A stretch of DNA of 64,000 bases. It comes from Branchipolynoe longqiensis (taxonomy: Eukaryota; Annelida; Polychaeta; Phyllodocida; Polynoidae). The notes beneath the pieces were generated by a model. It was not told where the DNA came from. It saw only the letters and a program-made list of their open reading frames with translations, and made no database searches. Position 1 is the stretch's first letter, and each line of letters begins with the position of its first letter. A program made the translations under genes and the position numbers. The stretch is from NCBI GenBank assembly GCA_030323885.1, contig CM059198.1:61468917-61532916 (forward strand), in the 5' to 3' direction. Of this stretch, positions 32,823-44,764 are shown piece by piece.

Positions 32823-33602
32823 AAGAAAGAATATATACGCTATGAGAGCAGTTGCAGTGGCCTCTGGTGCACGCGTCGTAGACCAAACATTTTTTCACCT
32901 GACCGTCTATATCGTGCGCGCGGACCCTGTAGAGGGGGTCCGCCGTCTCACTCCTAACAAAAGAAAGCCACTGCTCGCCCTCCCCCTGTGTGTTATTCTT
33001 ACTCAGCTCCTCCTGATGGGGGGTGGTACTGCAGGAGGCGGCGCGGTGCATGCTGGGCCCCCCCCCCCCCCCCCCCCCCCCAGCCGGACAGGGGAGGGGG
33101 TGCCAGACACTACAGGCATTATTACACGCGATAAAGCGTTTATCACTATCCATATATATATGTGCTGTATAAGCATTATACGAGTATAATTATCCGTAAA
33201 CTGATTATCCTCTAAGTGTCCCCTGATGGCACCATGTTCTGACACTTCTCAACTACTGACACTTAACAACTCAAGCGGACTGGGCAGGCTTCCCTCCTTG
33301 CCTGGTGCTGCCACCTGGCCTATTCAGCTGTCACGCCTCGGCCTCTGGTCTGTACCACTCGCTTACAAATTTACGATGACTCCCTTAAAAACCCCGACCA
33401 TGGGCGGAGTCGTAATGAAGGTCATAGCTTTACAGATAAGGTTAGCGTGATAATCTTATTTGGAGTGAATTTAATTAAAAATGGATAACCGTGAAAATAT
33501 TATGGAGTAAAAACATGTTAAATATGATAATTTGCTATCTCGGAAGTAACTGGTTAATGATGTAAGAAAGAAGCTATAACTACTATCTCCATGTACATTT
33601 CT

Positions 33603-33872
33603 GTCGAGTCAAACAAATGACTTACAAACAAATTGATACTTGTTGCTTCCTAGCCCAGTACTCGGCATTATTAGAATAGGGCAAGTGCTAATTAGCTGAG
33701 TGTCAGGATAATGTGACTGAGTGGGATATCGGGTCATGGTGCTGGCAGCCTTGTCTCCCAGTGGTGTAGTATTATAAATTAGCCATGAGTTCACACTGCC
33801 ACAATTCAGCAACTGACCTGATATGACCTCAGATGTTGCCAGGCCGTAAAACTCCAAGAAACAAACAAACAA
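33603..33872 (+). repeat. SINE-A copy lacking the head
   Basis: Starts GTCGAGTCAAACAAATGACT and ends TGCCAGGCCGTAAAACTCC plus AAACAAAC. Confidence 0.85.
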
Positions 33873-34468
33873 ATAGCAAATATTCCCTAGTGTACACCGT
33901 TGTACTAGACTTTCAGTGAAGGGTGGTGGGTTATTTATTAGTGCTGACTGGCCTAAATAGTCCCACTTTGTCGCCAGAGACCCTCGACTTGAAATAGATG
34001 CTAATTAACTTCCAGAGAACAGTAGGGTTAAAAATATATAAAATATATGAAATATTCACACCCAGTATTGATATTTATCCATTACTAACAACCAAAATTG
34101 CAGAACGCTGACCCGAGCAGACACAGGTAAACACTCCTGGGCAAAGGAACAGATCAAAACAGCACCACAGCTGTCCAGCGTTGAAAACAAGAACCCTGAC
34201 AGGAGCTTAATCGTTATGGGCAGAGTAAATACCTCGTCAATAAACAAATTTAAAAAAAAGATTTGTGAAAATATGAAGTTGACTTAGTCATGTTTGTATA
34301 CCTTTAAGTGTTGAGAAACATAAAACGAACGGAGGAAGGTCTATTGCCTCACTGGAAGCCTACATATGAAGAGTTCAGGTGCAAAACCCCATAAACACCA
34401 ATCCAAAACTCAAATTAAAATAGCTTTAATAAAAATAATGAGTAAAAAGATCACAGTATTCAGGGAGT
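33873..34468. other. Unannotated AT-rich DNA
   Basis: No exon is supported. It contains only one arm of the 2531-2776 MITE family (34368-34405). Confidence 0.45.
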
Positions 34469-35167
34469 TTAAAGCTGCATAGTCCGATGAAAGCACCATT
34501 TTCAAAACCAAAATACTTACCTAGATGTGATCCGACAAATCATATTTGTGCACTTATTAAGTATTTATTGGTGTATGGAAGGTGTTACCTAGGCAATGTA
34601 ATACAACCTATTACTACTGAAGCCTGTGGTGTCAGAATTTGGATGTTGTTGCCGAAATTAATTTGACATGTCTTGACTTCAACATTGTCCAAAGTTAGCC
34701 ATTTAAAATAAAAGTTACTCCAAACTAAAGTGAAATAGATAATAACGATCAATCTAATGCATTTATCTCAGAAGATGACATAATTTCAGAGACCAGACGG
34801 GGTGGCCGAATGAGTTAGAGAATCCATCTCCCGTGCTGGTAGATCGTGGGTTGCGGGTTCGAACCCCGGGCGAGTCAAACCAATGACTTAAAAATTGATA
34901 CTTGTCGCTTCCTAGCCAGGCGCTCGGCATTATTAGGACAGGGCAAGGACTGGTGTGCTTAGTGTCAGGATAATGTGACTGAGTGGGATACCAGGTCATG
35001 GTGCTAGCGGCCTGGTTTCCCAGTGGGACATCACTATAAAGTAACCATGAGTGCGCACTGTCACAAGTCGGTACCCGGCCTGATATAACCTTAGATGTTG
35101 CTAGGCCATAAAACAACAACAAACAAACAAAACATAATTTCAAAACCACCAGACTATGCAACTTTAA
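34469..35167. mobile_element. M-MITE copy 9, split by a SINE-A
   Basis: TTAA-AGCTGCATAGTCCGATG on the left and CACCAGACTATGCAACT-TTAA on the right. The 11-bp ACATAATTTCA near its right end is duplicated around a full SINE-A. Confidence 0.9.
34789..35131 (+). repeat. SINE-A reference copy with 11-bp target duplication
   Basis: Complete at 343 bp: GACCAGACGGGGTGGCCGAA head, GGTTCGAACCC B box, AGTGTCAGGATAATGTGACT body, GATGTTGCTAGGCCATAAAA tail. It is flanked by ACATAATTTCA at 34778-34788 and 35132-35142, which fixes the element length. Confidence 0.95.
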
Positions 35168-35359
35168 GCGAAGGTAATTAACTGCGAAGCCATTTTAGAA
35201 GCCACGTGAGAAGCCAGAGTTGAAAGTAGCATCAAAAGCGGGAGCATTTTTCTGCCATGAATCAAGGTAACCAGCTGTACAAAGAAGCCATGAAACATAA
35301 AACACAACATAGGGTCTAAAAAGACGAATAGAACTATAATGGGCACCATACCAGGACCA

Positions 35360-35815
35360 AGCAGCCACGCAACTACACAACCACACAGGCACACAACCAC
35401 ATAAGCACACAGCCTCACGACCACACAACCACACAGCCACGCAGGCACACGGCCACCTAAGCACACAACAACACATGCACACAACCATACAGCCATGAAA
35501 GCACACATGCACACAGCCACACACCCACACAACCATACAGTGACACAGCCACACAGCCAAACAACCACACAGCCATACAGCCACACAGCCACACATCCAC
35601 ACAACCATACAGCCAAATAACCACACAGCCACACAACCACATAGCCACACAACCACACAACCACACCCCACACAGCCACACAACCACACAACCACACACC
35701 CACACAACCACACCCCCACACAACCACACACCCACACAACCACACACCCACACACCCACACAACCACACACCCACACATCAACATAGCCACACAACCACA
35801 CAGCCACACAGCCGC
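35360..35815. repeat. ACACAACC/ACACAGCC minisatellite
   Basis: Degenerate CCACACAACCACACAGCC units. The minus-strand open frames (WLCGCV type) are artefacts. Confidence 0.95.
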
Positions 35816-36299
35816 TGTGAGAGGACCACTGTTCAACTTGACACCAGGAGGCGGGGTGAGCGTATGTACAGTCCAATCGGCAATATAGGCTAACCCGCTG
35901 AAAACCAGCTGTTGCTCAGAATGACATATTGCCACGTTCCCATCCGGGGACTAAGACCCCCCACCCCTCCACCCCACCCTAACCCACCCCACCCCACCAC
36001 ACCCTACGCCACCCCACCGCACAAAACCCTCCTCCTCCCCCCTTCCTCTCCTCCATCCCCAATAGACTGTTTCACCAGCATCCTATTCTGAGATCAATAG
36101 TCTATTCTCCACACACTAACCAGAGCCCCCCCCCCCCTCTCCACCCTTCACTCTCCTCAGTCTCTCCCACACACTTCTGTACCCTAGTGATGAATCCCAG
36201 AGATACTGGTTCAAAAGGACCCTAAAACCGCGGCTCTGTGTGATTATTGCTAGGATAAATTGTGTTAGGTATTGCACCTGTCGTACAGCTGTGGGCAAG
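35816..36299. other. C-rich DNA, no gene seen
   Basis: CCACCCCACCC runs at 35957-36060 and a short poly(C) at 36127. No supported exon. Confidence 0.5.
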
Positions 36300-36722
36300 C
36301 CGATGGTTGGTTGGTTGTTGGAGCTTTATATCCTGGCAACATCTAAGGTCATATCACGATGGGTACCGACTGTGTGACAGTGCGCACTCATGGTGACTTT
36401 ATAGTGCTGTCCCACTGTTAAACCAGGCAGCTGGCACCATGACCTGCTCAGTCCCATTATCCTGACACTGAGCTAACCAGTCCTTGCCCTATCCTTTTCA
36501 TGTCGAGCGCCAGGCTAGGAAGCAACAACTATCAATGTGATGAGTCATTGATTTGATTCGACTGGGAACGGAACCCCCGGTTTGTGAGCCTATTGGGAGT
36601 GAGTCTATTGGGAGTGAACCTATTTGTGAGTGAACCTATTTGTGAGTGAGCCTATTTGTGAGTGAGCCTATTGTGAGCGAGCCTATTTGTGAGTGAGCCT
36701 ATTGGGAGTAAGCCTACTTGTG
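36300..36722 (-). repeat. SINE-A copy followed by a 16-bp array at its B box
   Basis: The SINE-A complement (36300-36578) runs to GAACGGAACCCCCGG. There the head is replaced by tandem TGAGTGAGCCTATTTG units to 36722. Confidence 0.85.
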
Positions 36723-37099
36723 AAGCTGGGCAGCAAACTTCCACGAACATCCCAAGTCTTTCTTTTGCTTGGGCCTTGAGGCAGTCCCGCTCTCACACCA
36801 CACCTCACGACCCGCTCCCTGATGTAAGCGGGGGGGGGGGGGGGGGGGAGGAGGTGCCCACTGGTTGTGTGTTGCTACTCCTATAGAACTCCCACCACCA
36901 CTACTACCCTCACCCTGCCCCTCCACCTCTCCAGCCCACCCACCCAAGCCACCATACGCACATTCTGTGTGATGGGGGTTGACGGCGTATGTGGTTGGGG
37001 TGTAGGTGGGTATGGTGGGTGTGTAGGTGTATGGGTGTGTAGGGTGTGTGTGAGGGAGGTGTAGATGGTTTGTGGTGGAGTTGTAGGGGTCTTGCAGAG

Positions 37100-37590
37100 C
37101 GGCACCTCACAATCTTTAGCATCCCAAACCCCCACCACACACCTACACCCTAACCACAGCCTTAACCTCCACCACTAAACACACCACACACCTATAAGCT
37201 CACCACATCCCCAAACCCCGACCACACCCCCCACCACACCTACTCTCCCACCATACACACACCACACACTCACCACACCTACACCACTGGCACACACCTG
37301 CACCCTCACCCCACACACCTATACCCCCATGACACACACACCACACGCTAACACCCCCAGCACACACCCATCACAGACCTACACCACCAACACACACATA
37401 CCTACACCTCCACCACATCCCTAAACCCCCACCACACCCCCACCACATCCCTAAACCCCCACCCCCACCACATCCCTAAACCCCCACCACACCCCCACCA
37501 CATCCCTAAACCCCCACAACACCCCCACCACATCCCTAAACCCCCACCACACCCCCACCACATCCCTAAACCCCCACCACACACCTACCA
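37100..37590. repeat. CCACACACC-rich DNA and 20-bp minisatellite
   Basis: CA/CCA-rich DNA ends in a regular array (37408-37590) of CCACCACATCCCTAAACCC units. Confidence 0.9.
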
Positions 37591-38184
37591 AGTGACAGCA
37601 AGGTCTATTCTGACACTCCAATGCTATCAAAATGATCAAACCCACCACCTGGTGCGCTGGCTGTTCTCTTGATTACACAGTACAGGCTGACTGAGCCGTC
37701 TTAGTGTCATAGGGTCTTTGCTTTTCCCCCCCTCGTTCTCTTCCTCCTGCTCCTCCCCATCTCCCGATTGCCTGCACCCCCTCCTCCATGACTCCTCCTG
37801 CCTGCCTGCCTGCCTGCCTTCAACACTCTCCTAGAGCCAACACCTGTACAGCCGGTATACACAAACACTGAGTTATCAGCGCGGCTAAAATCAGCGTGAC
37901 ACGCTCCAAGCAGATCCTCTTGTGTGCTACCCGTGTGAGTGTATATACATGTATATATATATACACATCCCACCGTCTGCTTACTCACAGGTCCTGTGCT
38001 TGGAGACGTAGGTACTCGCACTGTCTGCTCAACGGTCTCCCCTTTACTAACTTTACTTTTGATTTATCCCCGGTTTCTCCTGATGATAATCGATTCTTCA
38101 CCTGATTGTTCCACAACTCATATAATAACGCTAAACGCCATTCACACTAACTATACCAGGTATATTATTCAACAAATTTAATAT

Positions 38185-38665
38185 GACCAGACTAGGGGGG
38201 GGGGGGGGCGAATGAGTTGAGCGTCCGTCTCCTTTTTTTGGGAGATCAGGTGATCCGAACCTTCGTGGGTTCGAACTCTGGTTGAGTCAAACCAATGACT
38301 TTACAAATTGATAATTGTCGCTTCCTAGTCAGGCGCTTGGCATTATTAGGATAGGCCAAGGACTGGTTGGCTCAGTGTCAGGATAATGTGACTGAGTGGG
38401 ATATCGGGTCATGGTGCCGGCGGCCTGATTTCACGGTGGGGCAGCACTATAAAAGCATCATGATTGCGTATTGTCACAAGTCGGTACCCATCCTGATATG
38501 ACCTTATATGTTGCTAGGACGTAACACAACAACAAACAAACATGGTGCCAGCGGCCTGATTTCCCAGTGGGGCAGCAGTATAAAGTTGCTATAAGTGTGC
38601 ACGATCACAAGTCGGTACTCATCCTGATATTACCTTAGATGTTGCTAGGACTTAAAACAACAAAC
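38185..38665 (+). repeat. SINE-A copy plus a second SINE-A 3' part
   Basis: Full copy 38185-38540 (with a G-run in its head), then a repeated 3' part 38541-38665 that starts at CATGGTGCCAGCGGCCTGAT. Confidence 0.85.
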
Positions 38666-38887
38666 AAATTTAATGATGGAATCTCCATCCCCCACTAAAA
38701 CACCCCAGTCAATTATGCAGGTACAGCAATACCCATCTTAAATGGACAACTGTGCATTCAGACCAATGTTATTCTAACATAGCAGATGTCATGTCATATC
38801 ACTGGAACAACCAAATATAAACAAAAAACAGTTTGTACATTGAAAAGAAAAATGTTCGCAAATTGCAGAGGTTCGCTGAAGACAGGT

Positions 38888-40945
38888 ATGTTTGTTTGTT
38901 GTTGTTTTACATCCTAGCAACATCTAAGGTATATCAGGATGGGTACCGACTTGTGACAGTACGCACTCATGGCAATTTTATAGTGCTGCCCCACTGGGAA
39001 ATCAGGCCACCGGCACCATGACCCAATATCCCACTCAGTTACATTATCCTGACACCAAGCTAACCAGCCCTTGCCCTATCCTAATAATGCCAAGCAACAG
39101 GCTAGGAAGCGACAAGTATCAATTTCTAAGTCATTGTTTGCCTCGACCGGAACCCGACCTCGCGAACTCCCGATCTTCCACACGCGAGGCCTGTGCTCTA
39201 CCGATTCGGCCACCGCGCCCGGTCCAGAAGACAGGTATGTACTACTGTAGTTATATTAGGCTAGATGTTACTTGGTTGTTGGGGTTTTACGTCCTTTGAC
39301 ATCCAATAGCCGATTATAAAAACCAATGTGCCATAGGGGCGTCGTTAAATAAAACAAGCTTTCCTTTGGGGTTTTAAATCCTGGCAACATATAAGGTCAT
39401 ATCAGGACGGGTACCGACTTGTGACAGTGAGACCCTCATGGTTACTTTACAGTGCTGCCCCACTGGGAGACTAGGCCACCAGCACCATGACCTGATATCA
39501 CATTCAGTCACATTATCCTGACACTGAGGCAACCAGTCCTTGCCCTATCCTAATAATGCCAAGTGCCAGGCTAGGAAGCGACAAGTATCACTTTTTAAGT
39601 CATTGGTTTGACTCAACCAGTGTTCAAACCCATCGGTTCGAATCCCACAATCTACCAAAATGGGAGACGGATGCTAAACACATTCGAACTGATATCCCAC
39701 TCAGTCACATTATCCTGACACTAGGCTGACCACTCCTTGCCCTATCCTAATAGTGTCACGCGTCTAGCTAGGAAGCGAAAAGTATACATTTTTAAGTCAT
39801 TGGTTTGACTCAACCAGGGTTTTAAATAGTGCAATCCGAATTCCACGATCTACCAAAACTGGAGACGGACGCTCAACTAATTTGGCCATCCCGTCTGGTC
39901 GTCGTTTACTGAGGGACCAGAAGAACTCTGCGTACCCATGCTATGGAAGCCATTGATGTCAGCATTATCTAAACAAATGTCACACTCTCCTGAGCCCCGC
40001 CCCTTCCCTTTCTCCACTCTTATCCAAACAGAAATGCACTGGGCAGGTTTGTTTGTTGATTTGCTTGTTTCTGTTTTACGTCCTAGCAACATCTAAGTTC
40101 ATATCAGGACGGGTACTGACTTGTGACAGTGCGCACTCATGGTGGCTTTATAGTGCTGCCACATTGGAAGACCAGGCCACCAGCACCATGACCTGATATC
40201 CCACTCAGTCACATTATCCTGACACTGAGCCAACCAGTCCTTGCCCTATCCTAATAATGCCGAGCACCAGGCTAGGAAGTGACAAGTATAAATTTGTAAG
40301 TCATTGGTTTGACTCGACCAAAAGTTCGAACCCACGACCCCACGATCTACCAACACGGGAGACGGACGGTCTAACTCATTCGGCCATCCCGTCTGGTCCG
40401 CTGGGCAGGTAAGTGTATGTGTGTGTGTGGGGGGGGGGGGGGGGGGCTATGAGGGGGGTAACTACTGACACCTGGCGGTAAGGTGAATCACTATGACCTA
40501 GATATGGTACAGGGCTATCAGAGTGCTTTCTGTGTTGCCTCAGTGTTTCTCAGAGAAAGTCGACCGATGAGACGCTTGCCTCAAGGCAGTGGGTTGCAGA
40601 CAAGAATTCGCAGCGGTGAATTATTGATAAACCACACCGGGAAGCTGGAGTTAGTAGAATGATGTGTATGTTGTTGTTTTACGTCCTAGCAACATCTAAC
40701 GTCATAGTAGGATGGATACCAACTTGTGACAGTGCGCACTCATGGCAATTTCATAGTGCTGCCCCACTGGGAGAGCAGGCCGCTAGCACCTTGACCTGAT
40801 ATCCCACTCGGTCACATTATCCTGACACTGAGCCAAGCATCCCTTGCCCTATCCTAATAATGGCGAGCACCTGGCTAGGAAGTGACAAGTATCAATTTTT
40901 AAGTCATTGGTTTGGCTCGACCAGTGTTCAAACCCACGATCCGAT
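38888..40945 (-). repeat. Cluster of five minus-strand SINE-A copies
   Basis: Copies at about 38888-39232 (full), 39355-39680, 39685-39900 (5' half only), 40060-40400 (full) and 40668-40945. All run tail to head in the plus reading. A G-tract lies at 40430-40446. Between copies I see no coding signal. Confidence 0.85.
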
Positions 40946-41024
40946 GGTCTGTGTGTATGTCTATGGTAAAGTCTTAGTAGTAATAGTACATGTAGGAGTG
41001 TACATCCTTTATATATATATACAT

Positions 41025-41098
41025 TTATTTTACCTCGGTAAACAGCCTCAGGCTAGCCTCAGGCTAGGGAGAGGTAAGCACGTCCGGTACCAGCAATT
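41025..41098 (+). repeat. DIRS copy 1 left terminal repeat
   Basis: Starts TATTTTACCTCGGTAAACAG, then two CCTCAGGCTAG units, then GAGGTAAGCACGTCCGGTAC. The inner 36 bp are inverted at 47964-47999. The outer part is inverted in the first half of the internal complementary region. Confidence 0.85.
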
Positions 41099-41782
41099 AG
41101 CATATACAACTCACGACTGGATAACGTGTCGTTGGGTTGCTCCGGCAAAATTAGTCTACATACAAGCAAATACGCAGTAAGTATAATAAAAACTGTGGTT
41201 AGCTTAATTATGATGCATTAGAGCATCATTATGGAAAGTTTAGACTTTCGTTGGTCCAATTTGGACGAGTTATTTGGTTATAAACAACCAAGGATAGAAC
41301 ACTCGAGTGGGTTTCTCGAAGGAACCAAACCGGTCATTAGCGGTTATGTCAACACCCGGGTCACCGTGTGACTATGGGTAGAGATGTGGGTTTCGCCCTA
41401 TCTCATGTGGAAATTCTCTCGTACTCTAATAGAGAGTAATGTTGGAGATGCTCCTGGGTTTCTTTTATAGACTCCCCTAGACAAAACTTTTTCAGGCGTT
41501 TCTCCGAGTTTCGTAGCATTTTCTCCAACTTGTTGACGTAGTAGTCACAGGTGGGAGAAGTGTGCGGAACAGAGGGATGGGCGGGCCGATACACTGGTCC
41601 CGACCCCGCGTAAGGTTTGGGCTTGACCCACAACCCACGCACAAATTTAGCTTATTACGCCTGTGTTATAACGGTATAAACACGTTCTTTAACACCAATA
41701 GATGTCCAAATGAGTTTGAAACAACCATATTGTGACATATATATATACCGGGACTGACCAAAAATTTTTGTTTCAGCTCCCG
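41099..41782 (+). other. DIRS copy 1 leader
   Basis: Non-coding leader between the left repeat and gag, about 90 percent similar by eye to 48247-48913 of copy 2. No ORF is shared by both copies. Confidence 0.7.
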
Positions 41783-42669
41783 ATGGCCACGAAGCGGAGT
41801 AAGCGCGGTGCAGCAGCAGCCGAGGGGCGTGTTCCGAGTGGAGTGGACGAGGAGTACGACTCCTCACCTGTGTTGTCGGCAGGGCCGTCGACACAGCCCC
41901 GGGCGCATATCCTCTCCGACCCGGACGAGGACGCAGTGCCTGATGTGCCTGCGCCTCCAGATTGGGAGGCTCGCTTTGCAAGATTGGAAAGCCACATCTT
42001 GACTGCCAAATCGCCTGTGTCTCGGAAGCGGCGTAGGCCGAGTGTCCAAGAGGATTCGTTTGAGGATTTCTTGGACACAGACTCGGCGGTGGAGCTTAAG
42101 GCTCCTCCTCCTCCTTCTCCTAAACGGAGGAAGAAGAAGAAACAGGTGATTTCTTCGGGTGATGAATTCACCAAGGAGCGGGCAGAGACTGGTTTTCGCA
42201 AAAAGCGGAAGACTAAGTCCAAAAAGAAGAAGAGGAAGAGGAAATATTCTTCTTCTGAGTCGTCCACTGAGTCTACTTCTACGGAATCAGACTCAGACAC
42301 CATATATGAAGGGGTCTATGCGGACATTGGCACTAAAGTGGCTAAGAAGGTGGAGAAGCCAAAGGCTAAGCGGGTTAAAACCACTACGCTTATGCGCGAG
42401 ACCGTGAATGGTCATTTTCGCACGTTCAAACCGGCGGAGGTTATCTCCAAGTTAGGAGATGAGTTAACAGGCATAAAGGGTGTTCCCAACTCCATCATTA
42501 AAGAAATGGATCGGGATGTCAATATGACGGATGACCGTAAGAAGTTTGAGGATGTGTTGCACACAGTGCATAAGGCAGTGTTGGCTACCCTAACAGCTAT
42601 TGTTCCTGTGGCTAATAGGATGCAGAGTGAAAATAAGTTCTCGTCTTTGGCTAAGACAATGGACAAAGG
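41783..42669 (+). pseudogene. DIRS gag-like ORF, 5' part (interrupted)
   Basis: Starts MATKRSKRGAAAAEGRVPSG; copy 2 has the same start at 48914. An acidic/proline N-terminal part is followed by a Lys/Arg-rich tract (KKRKTKSKKKKRKRK) and a Ser/Thr/Glu run, then a conserved block with LGDELTGIKGVPNSIIKEMD. Basic, low-complexity gag proteins are usual for DIRS and probably bind nucleic acid. The frame breaks at 42670, where a minus-strand LINE is inserted. The rest resumes at 44297. Confidence 0.85.
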
Positions 42670-44295
42670 CATTTTTTTATTTTTTTTATTTTTTTATTGA
42701 GGCTGTATTTATACTGTCCATAGCATATAAGCCTGGGTATTCAGGCTTGTTTTCAATGCTGGCCAGCTGTAGTGTTGGTGTTGTCTTATCACACAGTAGC
42801 TGCTGATAAGGTATTTGATTGCCTGTATTTCAGTAGCAGATAGATAGTTGGTTGGTCTGGTTAGTACTATAGTAGTCTATGTTAATTTTTTTGGATTTTC
42901 TTGGCATATATGTGCTTTATTTTTTCTACTCTTATTTCTAGACTAGCCTACTCCTATTTACATATCATAGGCTTGTACGCAGCTGTGAGGTGTGTTATCT
43001 GGGTGCTTTTGGTATGGTTACCTTCCATTGGGCGTCTCGCTGGTGGGCCGTGACATGTATCACCTGCCCTTTTGCGGTGCAGCTTAGTTGGGGGCTCCTA
43101 GCCTTATTTTGCACAGATATTTTTTGTATGTTTTTAGGTCAGGAATTTGTCGTTCCTTTACTGTTTGGGCATTCCACACCTTGGCAACCATTTCTAGCGT
43201 GCTTCTCTCATGAGCTTTTATTCGGCTTCTGGTCTGCTTTAGTAGTGGCGCATTATTTGCTCTAGTTGCCCTTTGTGGTTTTGTTAGGAGTTTATTGTCT
43301 TGACTATAGCTGTATGCTAATGTTTTCAGATGAATTATTCTCCTATTTTCTAGCAATTTTACTTTGGTTCTTTTGTGTATGTCATAGGTGGGGTGCAGCT
43401 TGTCTACTCTGAGGCAGATTTTCAGGGCTCTGTTCTGTAGTGTTTGCAGTTTTTTTAGAAGTTCTTTCTTTGCACCCATGTAGTTTACATCTCCATAGTC
43501 AAAATAGGGTAGCACCATGCCCTTGAAGATTTTTATTGACATTTCTTGTGTCATGTAGTCTCTTAGCTTTGCAAATAGCCACAGTTTGTGGTTTACCTTT
43601 TGGACAATTTTGTTTATACATAGGTTGTAGTTTAGTTGGCTGTCCAACTCAAGGCCTAGGTATTTGTAATGGTCTACATTTTCTAGTGTTTGGCTTCCTA
43701 GCTTACAGTGTAGTTTTCTTTCTGGCATTTGTTTATGCGAGAAGAGAACTGTTTTTGACTTGCTTGTGTTGATGGTTATTTTGTTGGACTCACACCACTC
43801 ATCCAGTTTTAGTAGGAGCTTGTTTAGTTTAGTTATTACCTCCTCTTCTGTGGTGCCGTTTGCATATATGACTGTGTCATCTGCATATAGTTGGAGGCAT
43901 TCGGTTTGTAACCATTTTTCAAGATCGTTTATGTAGATTATAAAGAGCAGTGGCCCTAGCACTGACCCTTGGGGTACACCACATGTGACAGGTTGGTTGT
44001 CTGATAGTGTATTGTTTATTTTTGTTCTCTGTTGCCTGTCTTTCAGGTAGCATTTTATCCAGTCCATAGTGTTGGATTTTATGCCCATGGATTCTAGTTT
44101 TTCCAATAGTATGTTATGGTCTACTGTATCGAATGCTTTGCTGAAGTCAATGAAGGCTGCTCCAACTAATTGTTTTTGGTTCATTGACGCCAATATGTCA
44201 TTTGTTAGGTTAGCTATTGTTTTAGATGTGGAGTGCAGTTTCCTGAAACCTCCTTGTCTTTCGTTTAGTATATTGTTTTTTTCCAGGTGTTCATT
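42670..44295 (-). mobile_element. LINE inserted in DIRS gag
   Basis: A 5'-truncated non-LTR retrotransposon on the minus strand. The 3' tail is the T-rich block at 42671-42699 and the truncated 5' end lies near 44291. CATT occurs at both borders (42670-42673 and 44292-44295) as a possible short target duplication. The 3' 500 bp are the same family as 13532-14044 and 57398-57667. Confidence 0.85.
43084..44193 (-). CDS. LINE reverse transcriptase (N-truncated)
   Basis: A 369-codon open frame covers RT from the fingers/palm to the thumb and beyond. It shows GAAFIDFSKAFDTVDH (motif A with catalytic Asp), TCGVPQGSVLGPLLFIIYIND (motif B region) and LQLYADDTVIYA (motif C, catalytic YADD). Then come KSKTVLFSHK and YKYLGLELDSQLNY. 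The C-terminal part is rich in basic residues and ends KIRLGAPN. The endonuclease is absent because of 5' truncation. The motif spelling fits the CR1/Jockey/L2 group; the clade needs a tree. The frame is intact, so the insertion into the DIRS copy is probably young. Confidence 0.85.
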   Translation of the reverse strand: MASMNQKQLVGAAFIDFSKAFDTVDHNILLEKLESMGIKSNTMDWIKCYLKDRQQRTKINNTLSDNQPVTCGVPQGSVLGPLLFIIYINDLEKWLQTECLQLYADDTVIYANGTTEEEVITKLNKLLLKLDEWCESNKITINTSKSKTVLFSHKQMPERKLHCKLGSQTLENVDHYKYLGLELDSQLNYNLCINKIVQKVNHKLWLFAKLRDYMTQEMSIKIFKGMVLPYFDYGDVNYMGAKKELLKKLQTLQNRALKICLRVDKLHPTYDIHKRTKVKLLENRRIIHLKTLAYSYSQDNKLLTKPQRATRANNAPLLKQTRSRIKAHERSTLEMVAKVWNAQTVKERQIPDLKTYKKYLCKIRLGAPN

Positions 44296-44296
44296 T

Positions 44297-44764
44297 ACAG
44301 TGCTAGCGGCGGCAGGTAATTACCTGTCGTTTCGAAGATATGAAAATGTCTTCAAGTCAGTTTGCACAGATGCTGGCAAAGAAGTGGCTCGCTCTAAGAA
44401 GGTTACCGATAATGAGGGGAAGGAGTTTACGCTTTATCTTGCTCCAGAGCCGATTAAAGGGAAACCTTTAGATAACACCAAGATGTTTGGCGGTCAACTA
44501 CAATACCTCTATAAAGAGGTAGAGACTGCAGCCAAGAGTGGCAAAAACATGGATGGCAAGAAGAAACAGGAAGCTCCTCGTTTCAAAAAGTCACGAGGGG
44601 ATTTTCGTCCACGACGGTTCACCAGAGGAACCAGACCGAGTTCAAACTTCGGTCAAGGGTTTCGGGGCCGGGGCGCTCGCCCAGGCTGGACCGACAACAC
44701 CGCACGGCCAATAGGCCGAGGGTTCAACTCGTCGAGACCTTTCCCCAGGGGCGGGTCCAAGTAG
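44297..44764 (+). pseudogene. DIRS gag-like ORF, 3' part
   Basis: Resumes with LAAAGNYLSFRRYENVFKSV and continues through APEPIKGKPLDNTKMFGGQL to an Arg/Gly-rich C-terminus (RGTRPSSNFGQGFRGRGARP) and TAG at 44762. Copy 2 has the same sequence at 49540-50010. RG-rich ends are typical of RNA-binding gag tails. The RT frame is already open in the -1 frame across this stop. Confidence 0.85.

Noticed and set aside
35164..35935. Cys/Trp/Val-rich minus-strand ORFs
   Set aside because: Frames of the ACACAACC minisatellite, in several registers at once.
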